A stretch of 7,198 nt of DNA. Source: an uncultured bacterium (GTDB lineage Bacteria > Bdellovibrionota_C > UBA2361 > CAKMMH01). Position 1 is the stretch's first letter. The number at the start of each line of letters is the position of its first letter. Location: contig CAKMMH010000087.1 in the NCBI GenBank assembly GCA_927798255.1, forward strand, positions 1-7,198, given 5' to 3'. Both the position numbers and the translations under genes were made by a program. The notes under the pieces are model-generated. The model had not been told where the DNA came from, searched no databases, and saw nothing but the letters and a program-made list of their open reading frames with translations. Positions 1 to 6,001 of this stretch are shown here, piece by piece.

Positions 1-132
1 GTATTTAATGATAAAGCAAAGGCTGAATATATTTACCAAGAATTAAAGCAAATCCCTTCTTCTTGGTATAATTTATCGCAGCAAGAAATTTTAAATTTAG
101 GAAGTAATCCTTGGCAGAAATTGACTAATTAA
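1..132 (+). CDS. C-terminal end of an unrecognised protein (partial)
   Basis: The first 43 codons form an open frame from the window edge to a TAA at 130-132; the start lies outside. The visible tail is rich in Gln, Tyr and Asn (it includes AEYIYQELKQIPSSWYNL) and ends NPWQKLTN. I recognise no family. The helical, amphipathic look would suit the end of a helical-repeat protein, but that is speculation. There is no membrane segment in the visible part. Its position 62 bases ahead of gspE, on the same strand, means it could be part of the secretion cluster or an unrelated neighbour. It does not look like the end of a secretin (GspD) that I could name with confidence. Confidence 0.6.
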   Translation, partial: VFNDKAKAEYIYQELKQIPSSWYNLSQQEILNLGSNPWQKLTN

Positions 133-148
133 GGAGTGTGGATAAATT
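121..148 (+). promoter_or_regulatory. Possible promoter for gspEF
   Basis: TTGACT at 121-126 is close to the sigma-70 -35 consensus. It is followed after 16 bases by TAAATT (143-148), a poor -10 match. The -35 lies inside the last codons of the upstream gene. In an AT-rich genome such matches arise by chance, so this is a weak call. Co-transcription of gspE with the upstream gene is an equal alternative. Confidence 0.27.
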
Positions 149-167
149 TAGCAAAATAATATGCTAA
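148..167. repeat. Short inverted repeat ahead of gspE
   Basis: TTAGCA (148-153) and TGCTAA (162-167) are perfect 6-base inverted copies separated by 8 A/T bases. The element lies just downstream of the possible promoter and 27 bases before the gspE start. It could be an operator half-site pair or a weak hairpin; 6-base arms in AT-rich DNA may also be chance. Confidence 0.25.
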
Positions 168-194
168 TAAAAAACTAAAAAGAGGAAATAAAGT

Positions 195-1808
195 ATGAAT
201 AGTGAAGCAAAAAAATTGGGAAATAGCATTAACGATTTAAAAGCACTTGCTAGATATCTAGGTATTCTTTACTACGATGAATTACCAGATCCAATTTTAC
301 CACAAAAAATTATAAAGGGGGATTTTACAAGGATCACTGGTTCTTGGGCAAAAAGTTATTTGGCAATCCCTATCGCTGAATCTGAAAATGAAATTGTCGT
401 AGCGACATCTGAACCAGATAATATTAATCTCATCGAGCAACTTCAAATCTGCTTTGGGAAAACTATAAAAATTGTAGCAGCTCCAGAAGAAGAAGTTTTA
501 AAAGCTATAAACTCAATTAAAACTAGATTAATGAATAATCGTTCAAGCGATTTAAAATCCGATGAAGATGAAGGTGATGATGAATTTAATCATGAATTAA
601 AAATTGATGTTACAGATGCTGAAGATGATGATGCACCAATTATTAGATATGTAAACGCGATGATCTTTAAAGCAAACTCAGAGCGTGCTTCTGATATTCA
701 CATTGAACCTTATGAAAATGAGGTAAAAGTAAGATTTAGAATTGATGGCGTGCTTTATGATATTGCAAGCGAAGATAAGATGTTCCAAGCGGGTATTGCA
801 AGTAGAATAAAAATCATGGCAGGTTTAAACATTGCTGAAAAACGTCTTCCTCAAGACGGTAGAATTGGAATTAAGATTGCCGGAAAAGATGTAGATATCC
901 GTGTGTCTACTGTCCCTACTTCATTTGGTGAAAGAATTGTACTCAGAATTTTAGACCAGACATCAACTGTGCTTGATTTAGAGCAAATTGGTATTACTGG
1001 TAAAAATCTTCAAACAGTACAAAATTTAATCACCAAACCAAATGGAATTATACTTGTGACGGGGCCTACTGGTTCTGGTAAATCTACAACTTTATATTCT
1101 TGTTTATCGTATATCAATAAACCTGAATTAAATATTTTAACTGTTGAAGACCCAGTCGAGTACCAACTACCAGGTATTGGTCAAATGCAGGTAAATTCAA
1201 AAATTGGATTTACGTTTGCTTCAGGACTTCGTGCAATCCTTCGTCAAGACCCAGATGTTGTGATGGTCGGTGAAATTCGTGACGCAGAAACTGCAGAAAT
1301 TGCAATTCAGGCGTCTCTTACTGGTCACTTAGTATTATCTACACTTCACACTAACGACTCAGCAGGAGCTGTTGCTCGTTTAATTGATATGGGTGTTGAA
1401 CCATTCCTTGTATCTTCAAGTTTACTTGCTATTATGGCTCAGCGTTTAATTCGAAGACTTTGCCCAGTGTGCAAGGAAGAGTATGAATTAACAGATGAGG
1501 AACTTAAAAATCTAGGTATTTCACCTCAAAAGATTAAGTCAAGAAGAGCATTTAGAGCTGGAACTAAACCTTGCGAATTTTGTCAAAATACTCGATATAA
1601 AGGACGAAGTGGAATTCATGAGCTATTATTAATTGATGAAGAAATAAGGAGTTTAATTACCCAAAGAATGGATTCTACTACAATTAAAAGAGCTGCATTT
1701 AAAAAAGGTTTTAAAACTCTAAGAATGGATGGTGCAACAAAAGTTTTAGCTGGTATTACTTCCGTTCAAGAGGTATTATTAGTTACACATGAAAATGAGA
1801 ATTTATAA
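195..1808 (+). CDS. gspE: Type II secretion ATPase GspE
   Basis: Cytoplasmic hexameric ATPase that powers pseudopilus assembly in the T2SS (GspE/PilB family). The 537 residues fit a family of about 500-570. Visible in order: an N-terminal T2SSE/MshEN-type domain (about 10-110); a very acidic Asp/Glu-rich linker (about 117-146); the N2 domain with ASDIHIEP (165-172) and FRIDG (181-185); Walker A GPTGSGKS (290-297); an Asp box around EDP (318-320); Walker B VVMVGEIRD (355-363); a His box STLHTND (382-388); and a metal-binding tetracysteine CPVC (423-426) and CEFC (460-463), typical of GspE and PilB. The ATG is preceded by AGAGGA (181-186) at 8 bases. gspF follows after 21 bases. The family also covers type IV pilus PilB; the adjacent gspG-J genes favour T2SS. 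All expected ATPase motifs are intact. Confidence 0.95.
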   Translation: MNSEAKKLGNSINDLKALARYLGILYYDELPDPILPQKIIKGDFTRITGSWAKSYLAIPIAESENEIVVATSEPDNINLIEQLQICFGKTIKIVAAPEEEVLKAINSIKTRLMNNRSSDLKSDEDEGDDEFNHELKIDVTDAEDDDAPIIRYVNAMIFKANSERASDIHIEPYENEVKVRFRIDGVLYDIASEDKMFQAGIASRIKIMAGLNIAEKRLPQDGRIGIKIAGKDVDIRVSTVPTSFGERIVLRILDQTSTVLDLEQIGITGKNLQTVQNLITKPNGIILVTGPTGSGKSTTLYSCLSYINKPELNILTVEDPVEYQLPGIGQMQVNSKIGFTFASGLRAILRQDPDVVMVGEIRDAETAEIAIQASLTGHLVLSTLHTNDSAGAVARLIDMGVEPFLVSSSLLAIMAQRLIRRLCPVCKEEYELTDEELKNLGISPQKIKSRRAFRAGTKPCEFCQNTRYKGRSGIHELLLIDEEIRSLITQRMDSTTIKRAAFKKGFKTLRMDGATKVLAGITSVQEVLLVTHENENL

Positions 1809-1829
1809 TAATAAGAGGTTTTAAAAAAT

Positions 1830-3050
1830 ATGCCTGTTTTTGAATATAACGCCATATCAACAACTGGAAAAAAGTTAAAAGGAAATGTTGATGCAGAAAA
1901 TATAAGAATTGCTAGGCAAAAATTAAAGTCTCAAGGTATATATGTAACTGATATCAAAGAAGGATTAGAAAATAATGTTTCTAAGAAAGTTGAAATTAAT
2001 TTTGGTAAAGATAAGATTTCACTTAAAGACTTATCAATTATAACTTCTCAATTAACAACACTTATCATAGCAGGACTTCCACTTGTTAACGCGCTTCAAG
2101 CGCTTACTGAGCAAACCGAATCAAGAAATATTAAAAGAATTTTAACGGATGTTAGAGAAAGTGTTGAAGAAGGTAATGCATTTCATAAGTCACTTGCAAA
2201 TTTTCCCAAAGCATTTCCTAAACTTTATGTTAATATGATTGAATCTGGAGAAGCTTCAGGTAAACTTGATTCAATTTTAGAAAATTTATCAAAATATTTA
2301 GAAGGACAACTTGCTTTAAGGCGTCAAGTAACTTCATCATTATTTTATCCAACATTAATGTTTGCATTTTGTACATTAGTAGTAATTGGTCTTTTAGCAT
2401 TTGTGGTACCAAGTATTGTTGAAATATTTGAAAAACAAGGCGGAACTCTTCCGCTTCCAACACGAATTGTTGTGGGAATATCTGATATAATAATACATTA
2501 TTGGTGGGTATTTATAATAGGAATAGTTGGAATCTTTACCAGCATTAAAAAGTATGCTCAGACTGAAAAGGGAAAATTTAATATAGATTTACTATTAATT
2601 AAATTACCTTTAATTGGAAAATTATACACAAAAGTGGCAACTGCACGTATTGCGAGCACAATTGGTACTCTATTTTCAGGTGGCGTACAACTTTTATCAT
2701 GTTTAGATATAGGAAAAAATATTGTTAACAACGTTCATTTTCGTTCATCATTAGAGCAAGCAAGAGATGGTGTAGAGAAAGGTAAAAGTTTATCATCAGA
2801 ATTAAGTAAATCTGGCCTATTTCCTCCCCTTTTATCTCACATGATTGCAGTTGGTGAAAAAAGTGGACAGCTCGAGCAAATGTTAACACGTGCAGCAAAA
2901 GCATATGAAGATGAAGTAAAGAATACTCTTGCTGCGATCACTTCTCTAATCGAACCTCTTATGATTATCGGCCTAGGTGGTATCGTATTTTCAATAGTTA
3001 TTTCAATTCTAATGCCGATGGTGGGGATGATTGATCTCATCCAAGGCTAA
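1830..3050 (+). CDS. gspF: Type II secretion inner-membrane platform protein GspF
   Basis: Polytopic inner-membrane protein (GspF/PilC family) that couples the GspE ATPase to pseudopilin assembly. Its 406 residues are the family's normal length. Two T2SSF domains are visible as an internal duplication: the first carries MIESGEASGKLD (136-147), the second the matching MIAVGEKSGQLEQ (338-350). Predicted membrane segments lie at about 171-195, 220-240 and 373-400, which fits the usual three-helix topology. The N-terminus MPVFEYNAIS is typical of the family. A purine-rich AAGAGG (1813-1818) lies 11 bases before the ATG. It forms a tight pair with gspE. Its TAA stop coincides with the outer edge of the large palindrome that follows, so transcription of gspEF probably ends there. 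Confidence 0.94.
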   Translation: MPVFEYNAISTTGKKLKGNVDAENIRIARQKLKSQGIYVTDIKEGLENNVSKKVEINFGKDKISLKDLSIITSQLTTLIIAGLPLVNALQALTEQTESRNIKRILTDVRESVEEGNAFHKSLANFPKAFPKLYVNMIESGEASGKLDSILENLSKYLEGQLALRRQVTSSLFYPTLMFAFCTLVVIGLLAFVVPSIVEIFEKQGGTLPLPTRIVVGISDIIIHYWWVFIIGIVGIFTSIKKYAQTEKGKFNIDLLLIKLPLIGKLYTKVATARIASTIGTLFSGGVQLLSCLDIGKNIVNNVHFRSSLEQARDGVEKGKSLSSELSKSGLFPPLLSHMIAVGEKSGQLEQMLTRAAKAYEDEVKNTLAAITSLIEPLMIIGLGGIVFSIVISILMPMVGMIDLIQG

Positions 3051-3180
3051 AAAAAATGAATGATACATCCGATACTGCGTCGTTATTTGAAGGAGACGCT
3101 GTCCTCGCTGTACAAAAGTACAGCTGCGGGATCGTCCCTTCAAATGCCTAGCATTATCGGCGTCTCATTCATTTTTTTAG
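3048..3180. repeat. Large nested imperfect palindrome after gspF
   Basis: An inverted repeat of about 130 bases centred near 3115. Paired blocks, from inside out: GCTGTAC (3107-3113) with GTACAGC (3118-3124) around an AAAA loop; ATTTGAAGG (3085-3093) with CCTTCAAAT (3137-3145); CCGATA (3069-3074) with TATCGG (3155-3160); ATGAATGA (3056-3063) with TCATTCAT (3165-3172); and an outer A tract facing a T7 tract. The left arm includes the gspF stop codon. Positions 3061-3170 are about 49% GC by hand count, well above the neighbouring genes. The size, the nested pairing and the base composition suggest a dispersed intergenic repeat (REP- or MITE-like) rather than a simple terminator, but copy number cannot be judged from this window. 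Confidence 0.75.
3050..3178 (+). terminator. Likely factor-independent terminator of gspEF within the palindrome
   Basis: The transcript of the palindrome could fold into a long interrupted stem followed by seven Us (3172-3178), the layout of an intrinsic terminator. The facing A tract (3049-3056) would give a similar signal on the other strand, so it could work in both directions. The stem is much longer than usual and is interrupted by mismatches, so terminator activity is inferred, not certain. Confidence 0.45.
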
Positions 3181-3181
3181 G

Positions 3182-3325
3182 TTAAACACATAAATCGACA
3201 TAAAAATTCAATCCATCATTTATTGTTTTTTTATTACTTGGAACACTACTTACGGGTACGTTCGTTGAGGAATATCTTTTCACGACGGGGTATCTAACGT
3301 AATTTTGCTTCACAAAATCACGTGT
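3182..3325 (-). pseudogene. Possible gene remnant, unrecognised
   Basis: On the minus strand 47 codons are open between a TAG (3326-3328) and a TAA (3182-3184). They contain RYPVVKRYSSTNVPVSSVP and end in GLNFYVDLCV. The residue mix looks protein-like, with little of the Lys/Asn/Ile bias expected of random AT-rich DNA. There is no ATG and no ribosome binding site, and the frame continues upstream through the TAG for eight more codons before a TAA. It may be the tail of a decayed gene or part of a mobile repeat, or simply chance. I do not recognise a family. Confidence 0.2.
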
Positions 3326-3431
3326 CTACAAAACCCGCGTGTTTACGCTCCATTATGGGCTGCCAATGTCAACATATTATTTCTTCCATTTTTCTAAAAA
3401 ATACATACTTTTTCTATGTTGTTTTATATCT

Positions 3432-3437
3432 TATAAT
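3432..3437 (+). promoter_or_regulatory. Candidate -10 element upstream of gspG
   Basis: A perfect TATAAT sits 135 bases before the gspG ATG. At the expected -35 distance there is only a T-rich stretch (about 3409-3414), so the promoter would be weak or activator-dependent. The location suits a separate promoter for gspG onward, which is expected because the palindrome probably ends the gspEF transcript. Confidence 0.35.
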
Positions 3438-3450
3438 TAGTTAGGTATGG

Positions 3451-3483
3451 CTTATTCTTTATGAACAGGCGATAAGTTTTTTT
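3451..3483 (+). terminator. Weak hairpin and T-run in the gspG leader
   Basis: CTTAT (3451-3455) can pair with ATAAG (3472-3476), followed directly by seven Ts (3477-3483). The stem is only 5 base pairs with a 16-base loop, so it is a poor terminator. It lies between the TATAAT and the gene, where an attenuator could act, but I regard function as doubtful. Confidence 0.15.
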
Positions 3484-3489
3484 AAGCTA

Positions 3490-3517
3490 TTGAAGAAATT
3501 TGTTTAATTTATTAAAT
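3490..3517 (+). promoter_or_regulatory. Alternative candidate promoter for gspG
   Basis: TTGAAG (3490-3495) is followed after 16 bases by TTAAAT (3512-3517). It lies 55 bases before the gspG start, a good distance for a short leader. Both boxes are imperfect and the area is extremely AT-rich, so this competes with the TATAAT further upstream. Confidence 0.28.
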
Positions 3518-3572
3518 TTTTTCTAATTTCGTAGTGTCGATTAGTTTCGATTTTTTTAACAGGAATTTTATA

Positions 3573-3980
3573 ATGAAAACTAAATTTAATAATCAAAAAG
3601 GATTAACATTGATAGAAATTATCATTGTACTTGTAATCCTTTCAATATTATTTTCATTTTTAACTGGAGGCCTTTTCTCTCAAGGTGAAAAAGCGAAAGC
3701 TAAATTGAATAAATTAAGAATGGATGCTTTAAAAGCCAAAATTACTGAGTATCAACTTACATATAGCGAGGTTCCAAGCTCTCTAAATGATTTAACGGGC
3801 TGCCCTAGTAGAGATCCTAACTGTATACCTATGGTTGATAAAGAAGAAGTTTTAGATGCCTGGGGATCACCTTTTGTATACTCTACATCTGGAAATTCTT
3901 ATACTATTAAAACTTTAGGTGCTGACAAAAAACCTGGAGGCTCTGGAGCAAATAGTGACCAACAAGTTACTGGGCCTTAG
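3573..3980 (+). CDS. gspG: Major pseudopilin GspG
   Basis: Main subunit of the periplasmic T2SS pseudopilus, made as a prepilin and cleaved by the inner-membrane prepilin peptidase. I chose the ATG at 3573 (135 residues) over a GTG at 3534 because AGGA (3561-3564) precedes it by 8 bases and it gives a normal short basic leader, MKTKFNNQKG. Cleavage after Gly10 leaves mature LTLIE with Glu at +5, then a hydrophobic helix to about residue 35. The C-terminal DAWGSPFVY (96-103) and LGADKKPGGSGANSD (115-129) match the conserved GspG end that binds calcium in known members. Cys77 and Cys84 in the variable loop could form a disulfide. Mature Leu1 is less usual than Phe or Met. It probably heads the gspGHIJ transcript and lies 25 bases before gspH. 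Confidence 0.92.
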   Translation: MKTKFNNQKGLTLIEIIIVLVILSILFSFLTGGLFSQGEKAKAKLNKLRMDALKAKITEYQLTYSEVPSSLNDLTGCPSRDPNCIPMVDKEEVLDAWGSPFVYSTSGNSYTIKTLGADKKPGGSGANSDQQVTGP

Positions 3981-4005
3981 AATTATTAAAAGATATGTGT
4001 AAAAT

Positions 4006-4749
4006 ATGTTTATGAAGTTAAAAAAACAAACAGCTTTTACGCTTGTCGAGCTTGTCATAGTTCTAGTAATTATGGCAAGCCTTTTTGCCTTAGTAGGTAA
4101 TAGGACAGGAACTGCTAATAGAATAAGAGAGGAAAGTTTTATAAGGCAGCTTAGGGAAGTTATAAGCTTTTTATACAATCAATCTATTGCAGATCAGAGC
4201 GAGTATGTCCTAAATTTTAATATTACCAAGGAAGGCAATTTTAGTTATAACGTAGGTACTTTTAATTCTGGTAATAACGAGCAAGCCGAGCAATACGATT
4301 TAAGAAATTTTTATTATCAGCAAATTTCTTACCCTAAAGAAGTTAAAAGAGACATGCAAAGAAACAATAAATATGCACCTAAAGGTAAATATAAAGCTAA
4401 AGGCTTCTATGGAACACGAAAAGAAAGAGAGGAAAGAGAACAACAAGAAGAAATGGAAGAAGGACGCTCGTTTTCTCCTGCCCCAAATTTTCCGTCTCTT
4501 GCCGAAGAAAAAACTGCTCCAGATTTTTTAAAAATTAAAGATATAGTTGTATTTGATACAAAATATACACCTCAAGATATAGAATCAACTCAAATTATTT
4601 TTAGCCCTAAAGGGTTTGTAGATTTTAGCGTTATTCATCTATACAATGATAGAGGCAAAGAATATACTCTGCAAGTAAATCCATTTACTGGTATTACTGA
4701 ACGTTATGATGAATATAAAGATTTCGAATGGACGTTTAATGATAAATAG
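4006..4749 (+). CDS. gspH: Minor pseudopilin GspH, enlarged
   Basis: Minor pseudopilin of the T2SS (GspH/FimT type) that joins the I-J-K tip to the GspG shaft. The prepilin signal reads KKQTA then FTLVE (11-15), with Glu at +5 and a hydrophobic helix to about residue 30. The residue before cleavage is Ala10 instead of the usual Gly. The C-terminal part, IIFSPKGFVDF (197-207) and LQVNPFTGI (222-230), fits the GspH fold. The protein has 247 residues against about 170-200 usually. The excess is a highly charged middle segment (about 111-172) rich in Lys, Arg and Glu, including EREEREQQEEMEE (140-152), perhaps a flexible loop. An ATG two codons later (4012) is an equal start; neither has a clear ribosome binding site. 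The end overlaps gspI. Family assignment rests on signal, position and C-terminus. Confidence 0.78.
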   Translation: MFMKLKKQTAFTLVELVIVLVIMASLFALVGNRTGTANRIREESFIRQLREVISFLYNQSIADQSEYVLNFNITKEGNFSYNVGTFNSGNNEQAEQYDLRNFYYQQISYPKEVKRDMQRNNKYAPKGKYKAKGFYGTRKEREEREQQEEMEEGRSFSPAPNFPSLAEEKTAPDFLKIKDIVVFDTKYTPQDIESTQIIFSPKGFVDFSVIHLYNDRGKEYTLQVNPFTGITERYDEYKDFEWTFNDK

Positions 4750-5200
4750 TAGTTGTACTAAACACTTATTACATAAATCACAAAATGGTTTTACATTAAT
4801 TGAAATCATGATAGCAGTTTTAATCCTAGCAACAGCATTAGTTGTAATGCTTGGATTAGAACAATCTAACATTGTAAGAACAATAAATGATCAAAACAGA
4901 AAAGTCGCTTTGAGCCTCGCAAGAAAAGTAATGGCAGCTATCGATTTAGAACAAATTACAATTAATATTGATGAAGAAAAAGAAAGTAAAATTATAGATT
5001 TTTTCAATCAAAACAATATTGAATATGATAATGATGATAAAAAAAATTATGATAAATTTTCTATCGTTTTAAAAGCTTCATCCCCCACTATTGCTGGAAT
5101 AGAACAAGATAATATTATTAAACTTATAGAATTAAAAATATTATGGGGGGAATCTTACAAGGAACAATTAAGTATTGTTAGGTACACAGAACATATATAA
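4739..5200 (+). CDS. gspI: Minor pseudopilin GspI
   Basis: Minor T2SS pseudopilin thought to start the pseudopilus tip together with GspJ and GspK. I use the ATG at 4739 (153 residues), which overlaps the gspH end by 11 bases, rather than the in-frame ATG at 4706, which would overlap more and give a 28-residue leader. The overlap suggests translational coupling; only a weak TGGA precedes the start. The leader ends SQNG (14-17), and mature FTLIE (18-22) has Glu at +5, followed by a hydrophobic helix to about 40. The alternation of Ala and Leu after the helix (VALSLARKVMAAID) and the end ELKILWGESYKEQLSIVRYT, with Trp136 in the conserved position, are typical of GspI. An acidic, Asn-rich stretch lies at about 77-101. 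Confidence 0.85.
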   Translation: MINSSCTKHLLHKSQNGFTLIEIMIAVLILATALVVMLGLEQSNIVRTINDQNRKVALSLARKVMAAIDLEQITINIDEEKESKIIDFFNQNNIEYDNDDKKNYDKFSIVLKASSPTIAGIEQDNIIKLIELKILWGESYKEQLSIVRYTEHI

Positions 5201-5221
5201 AGATATTTGTAGAAAAATTTT

Positions 5222-5959
5222 ATGATTAAATATTATTTTAAAAGCAGAATTAATAAAAAATTAGCAAGTGAACAGGGTTTTACTTTTGTAGAAATAGTAA
5301 TGGCAATTAGTATCCTTGCAATTATGATGGTTACGACTCAAGGTATATTAATTCAAATCATGCGAGGCACGAAAACTTTAAATGAAGTTCGAGATGCCGA
5401 TTTAATATTAAATAATGTAACTAATCGTTTAAATAGAGAATTATCCCTTGCTCAAAATGAGTCTTTGCCATTAGAAACTGAATGTAATTCAAACACAGTA
5501 ACTGACGGTTATAAGATTTTTATATGTGGTGAAACTAATGAAAACAAAGAATTTAGACATGACAGCATTTCATTTATGTCACGAAAAGCTAAGCAATATT
5601 TACGTGGAAAATACATCTCAAAATCAAAGCAAATTTCTGATTTAGTATATATTAAATATCGCGTGGAAAAAGCACAAAGAGAAAAAGGTGAAAAGATAGG
5701 AGATGATAAGTATTGGTTAATTAGAGATGAAATCCCTGTGGTAAATAAAGAATTACAAAAAGACTATAGAATGACTTTTCCTGTTATTAAAGGGATAACT
5801 GAGCTAAAATTTAGATATTATGATAAAGATGAAGAAAAATGGCAAGATGTTTGGGATAAACGAAATAATTTACCAAGTTTGATTGAATTCACTATAAAAA
5901 TTCCTGGAAGTAATAATCAAGAAAAAATTTATCAACATACTAGTATGGTTTCTTTCTAA
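5222..5959 (+). CDS. gspJ: Minor pseudopilin GspJ
   Basis: Minor T2SS pseudopilin that forms the tip complex with GspI and GspK. It has 245 residues, slightly above the usual 200-230. The leader of 19 residues ends SEQG, then mature FTFVE (20-24) with Glu at +5 and a hydrophobic helix to about 45. The best family mark is near the C-terminus: FRYYD (197-201), Trp207, Trp211, then NLPSLIEFTIKI (216-227). This matches the GspJ pattern of an aromatic strand, W...W and an LP before the last strand. Cys88 and Cys102 could pair in the periplasm. A Lys/Glu-rich segment (about 121-164) is more charged than usual. It lies 21 bases after gspI. The normal next gene, gspK, is absent; an RNase H gene follows at 42 bases. 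Confidence 0.88.
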   Translation: MIKYYFKSRINKKLASEQGFTFVEIVMAISILAIMMVTTQGILIQIMRGTKTLNEVRDADLILNNVTNRLNRELSLAQNESLPLETECNSNTVTDGYKIFICGETNENKEFRHDSISFMSRKAKQYLRGKYISKSKQISDLVYIKYRVEKAQREKGEKIGDDKYWLIRDEIPVVNKELQKDYRMTFPVIKGITELKFRYYDKDEEKWQDVWDKRNNLPSLIEFTIKIPGSNNQEKIYQHTSMVSF

Positions 5960-6001
5960 TATAACTAGACTTTTACATTAAAAAAAATTACTCTATCACT
6001 T

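Larger units (their letters stand above)
3181..3572. other. Intergenic gap between gspF and gspG
   Basis: No convincing intact gene lies here. Two parts differ in composition. Positions 3241-3360 are about 44% GC by hand count and contain a small hairpin, ATTTTG (3302-3307) with CAAAAT (3313-3318), plus a minus-strand open frame described separately. From about 3361 to 3572 the sequence is very AT-rich and holds the candidate promoters and the ribosome binding site of gspG. The gap is odd because gspF and gspG usually sit close together. The GC-richer part, together with the palindrome before it, looks like inserted or decayed DNA. Confidence 0.6.

Noticed and set aside
131..136. AAGGAG right after the stop of the first partial gene, a strong Shine-Dalgarno look-alike.
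   Set aside because: No usable start codon with an open frame lies at the right distance; the nearby GTG frame ends after seven codons.
2230..2463. Minus-strand open frame of 77 codons inside gspF.
   Set aside because: It is fully covered by the well-supported gspF gene, and its Leu/Gln-rich product looks like an antisense shadow.
2837..3040. Minus-strand open frame of 67 codons at the end of gspF.
   Set aside because: It lies opposite the conserved third membrane segment of GspF and has no independent support.
3241..3360. A tRNA or CRISPR-like element in the GC-richer part of the gap.
   Set aside because: I found no cloverleaf with a T-loop consensus and no regularly spaced direct repeats.
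3532..3560. Near-direct repeat of TCGATT and TTTCGATT just before gspG.
   Set aside because: The copies are short and imperfect, in very AT-rich DNA, and are readily explained by chance.
3534..3572. GTG start giving GspG 13 extra N-terminal residues.
   Set aside because: The ATG at 3573 has a well-spaced AGGA and gives a normal short basic prepilin leader; the extension adds aromatic residues atypical of a leader.
3915..4178. Minus-strand open frame across the gspG-gspH junction.
   Set aside because: It overlaps two real pseudopilin genes and encodes a composition typical of the antisense of hydrophobic helices.
4639..4872. Minus-strand open frame across the gspH-gspI overlap.
   Set aside because: It is a shadow of two supported genes, with no recognisable domain or ribosome binding site.
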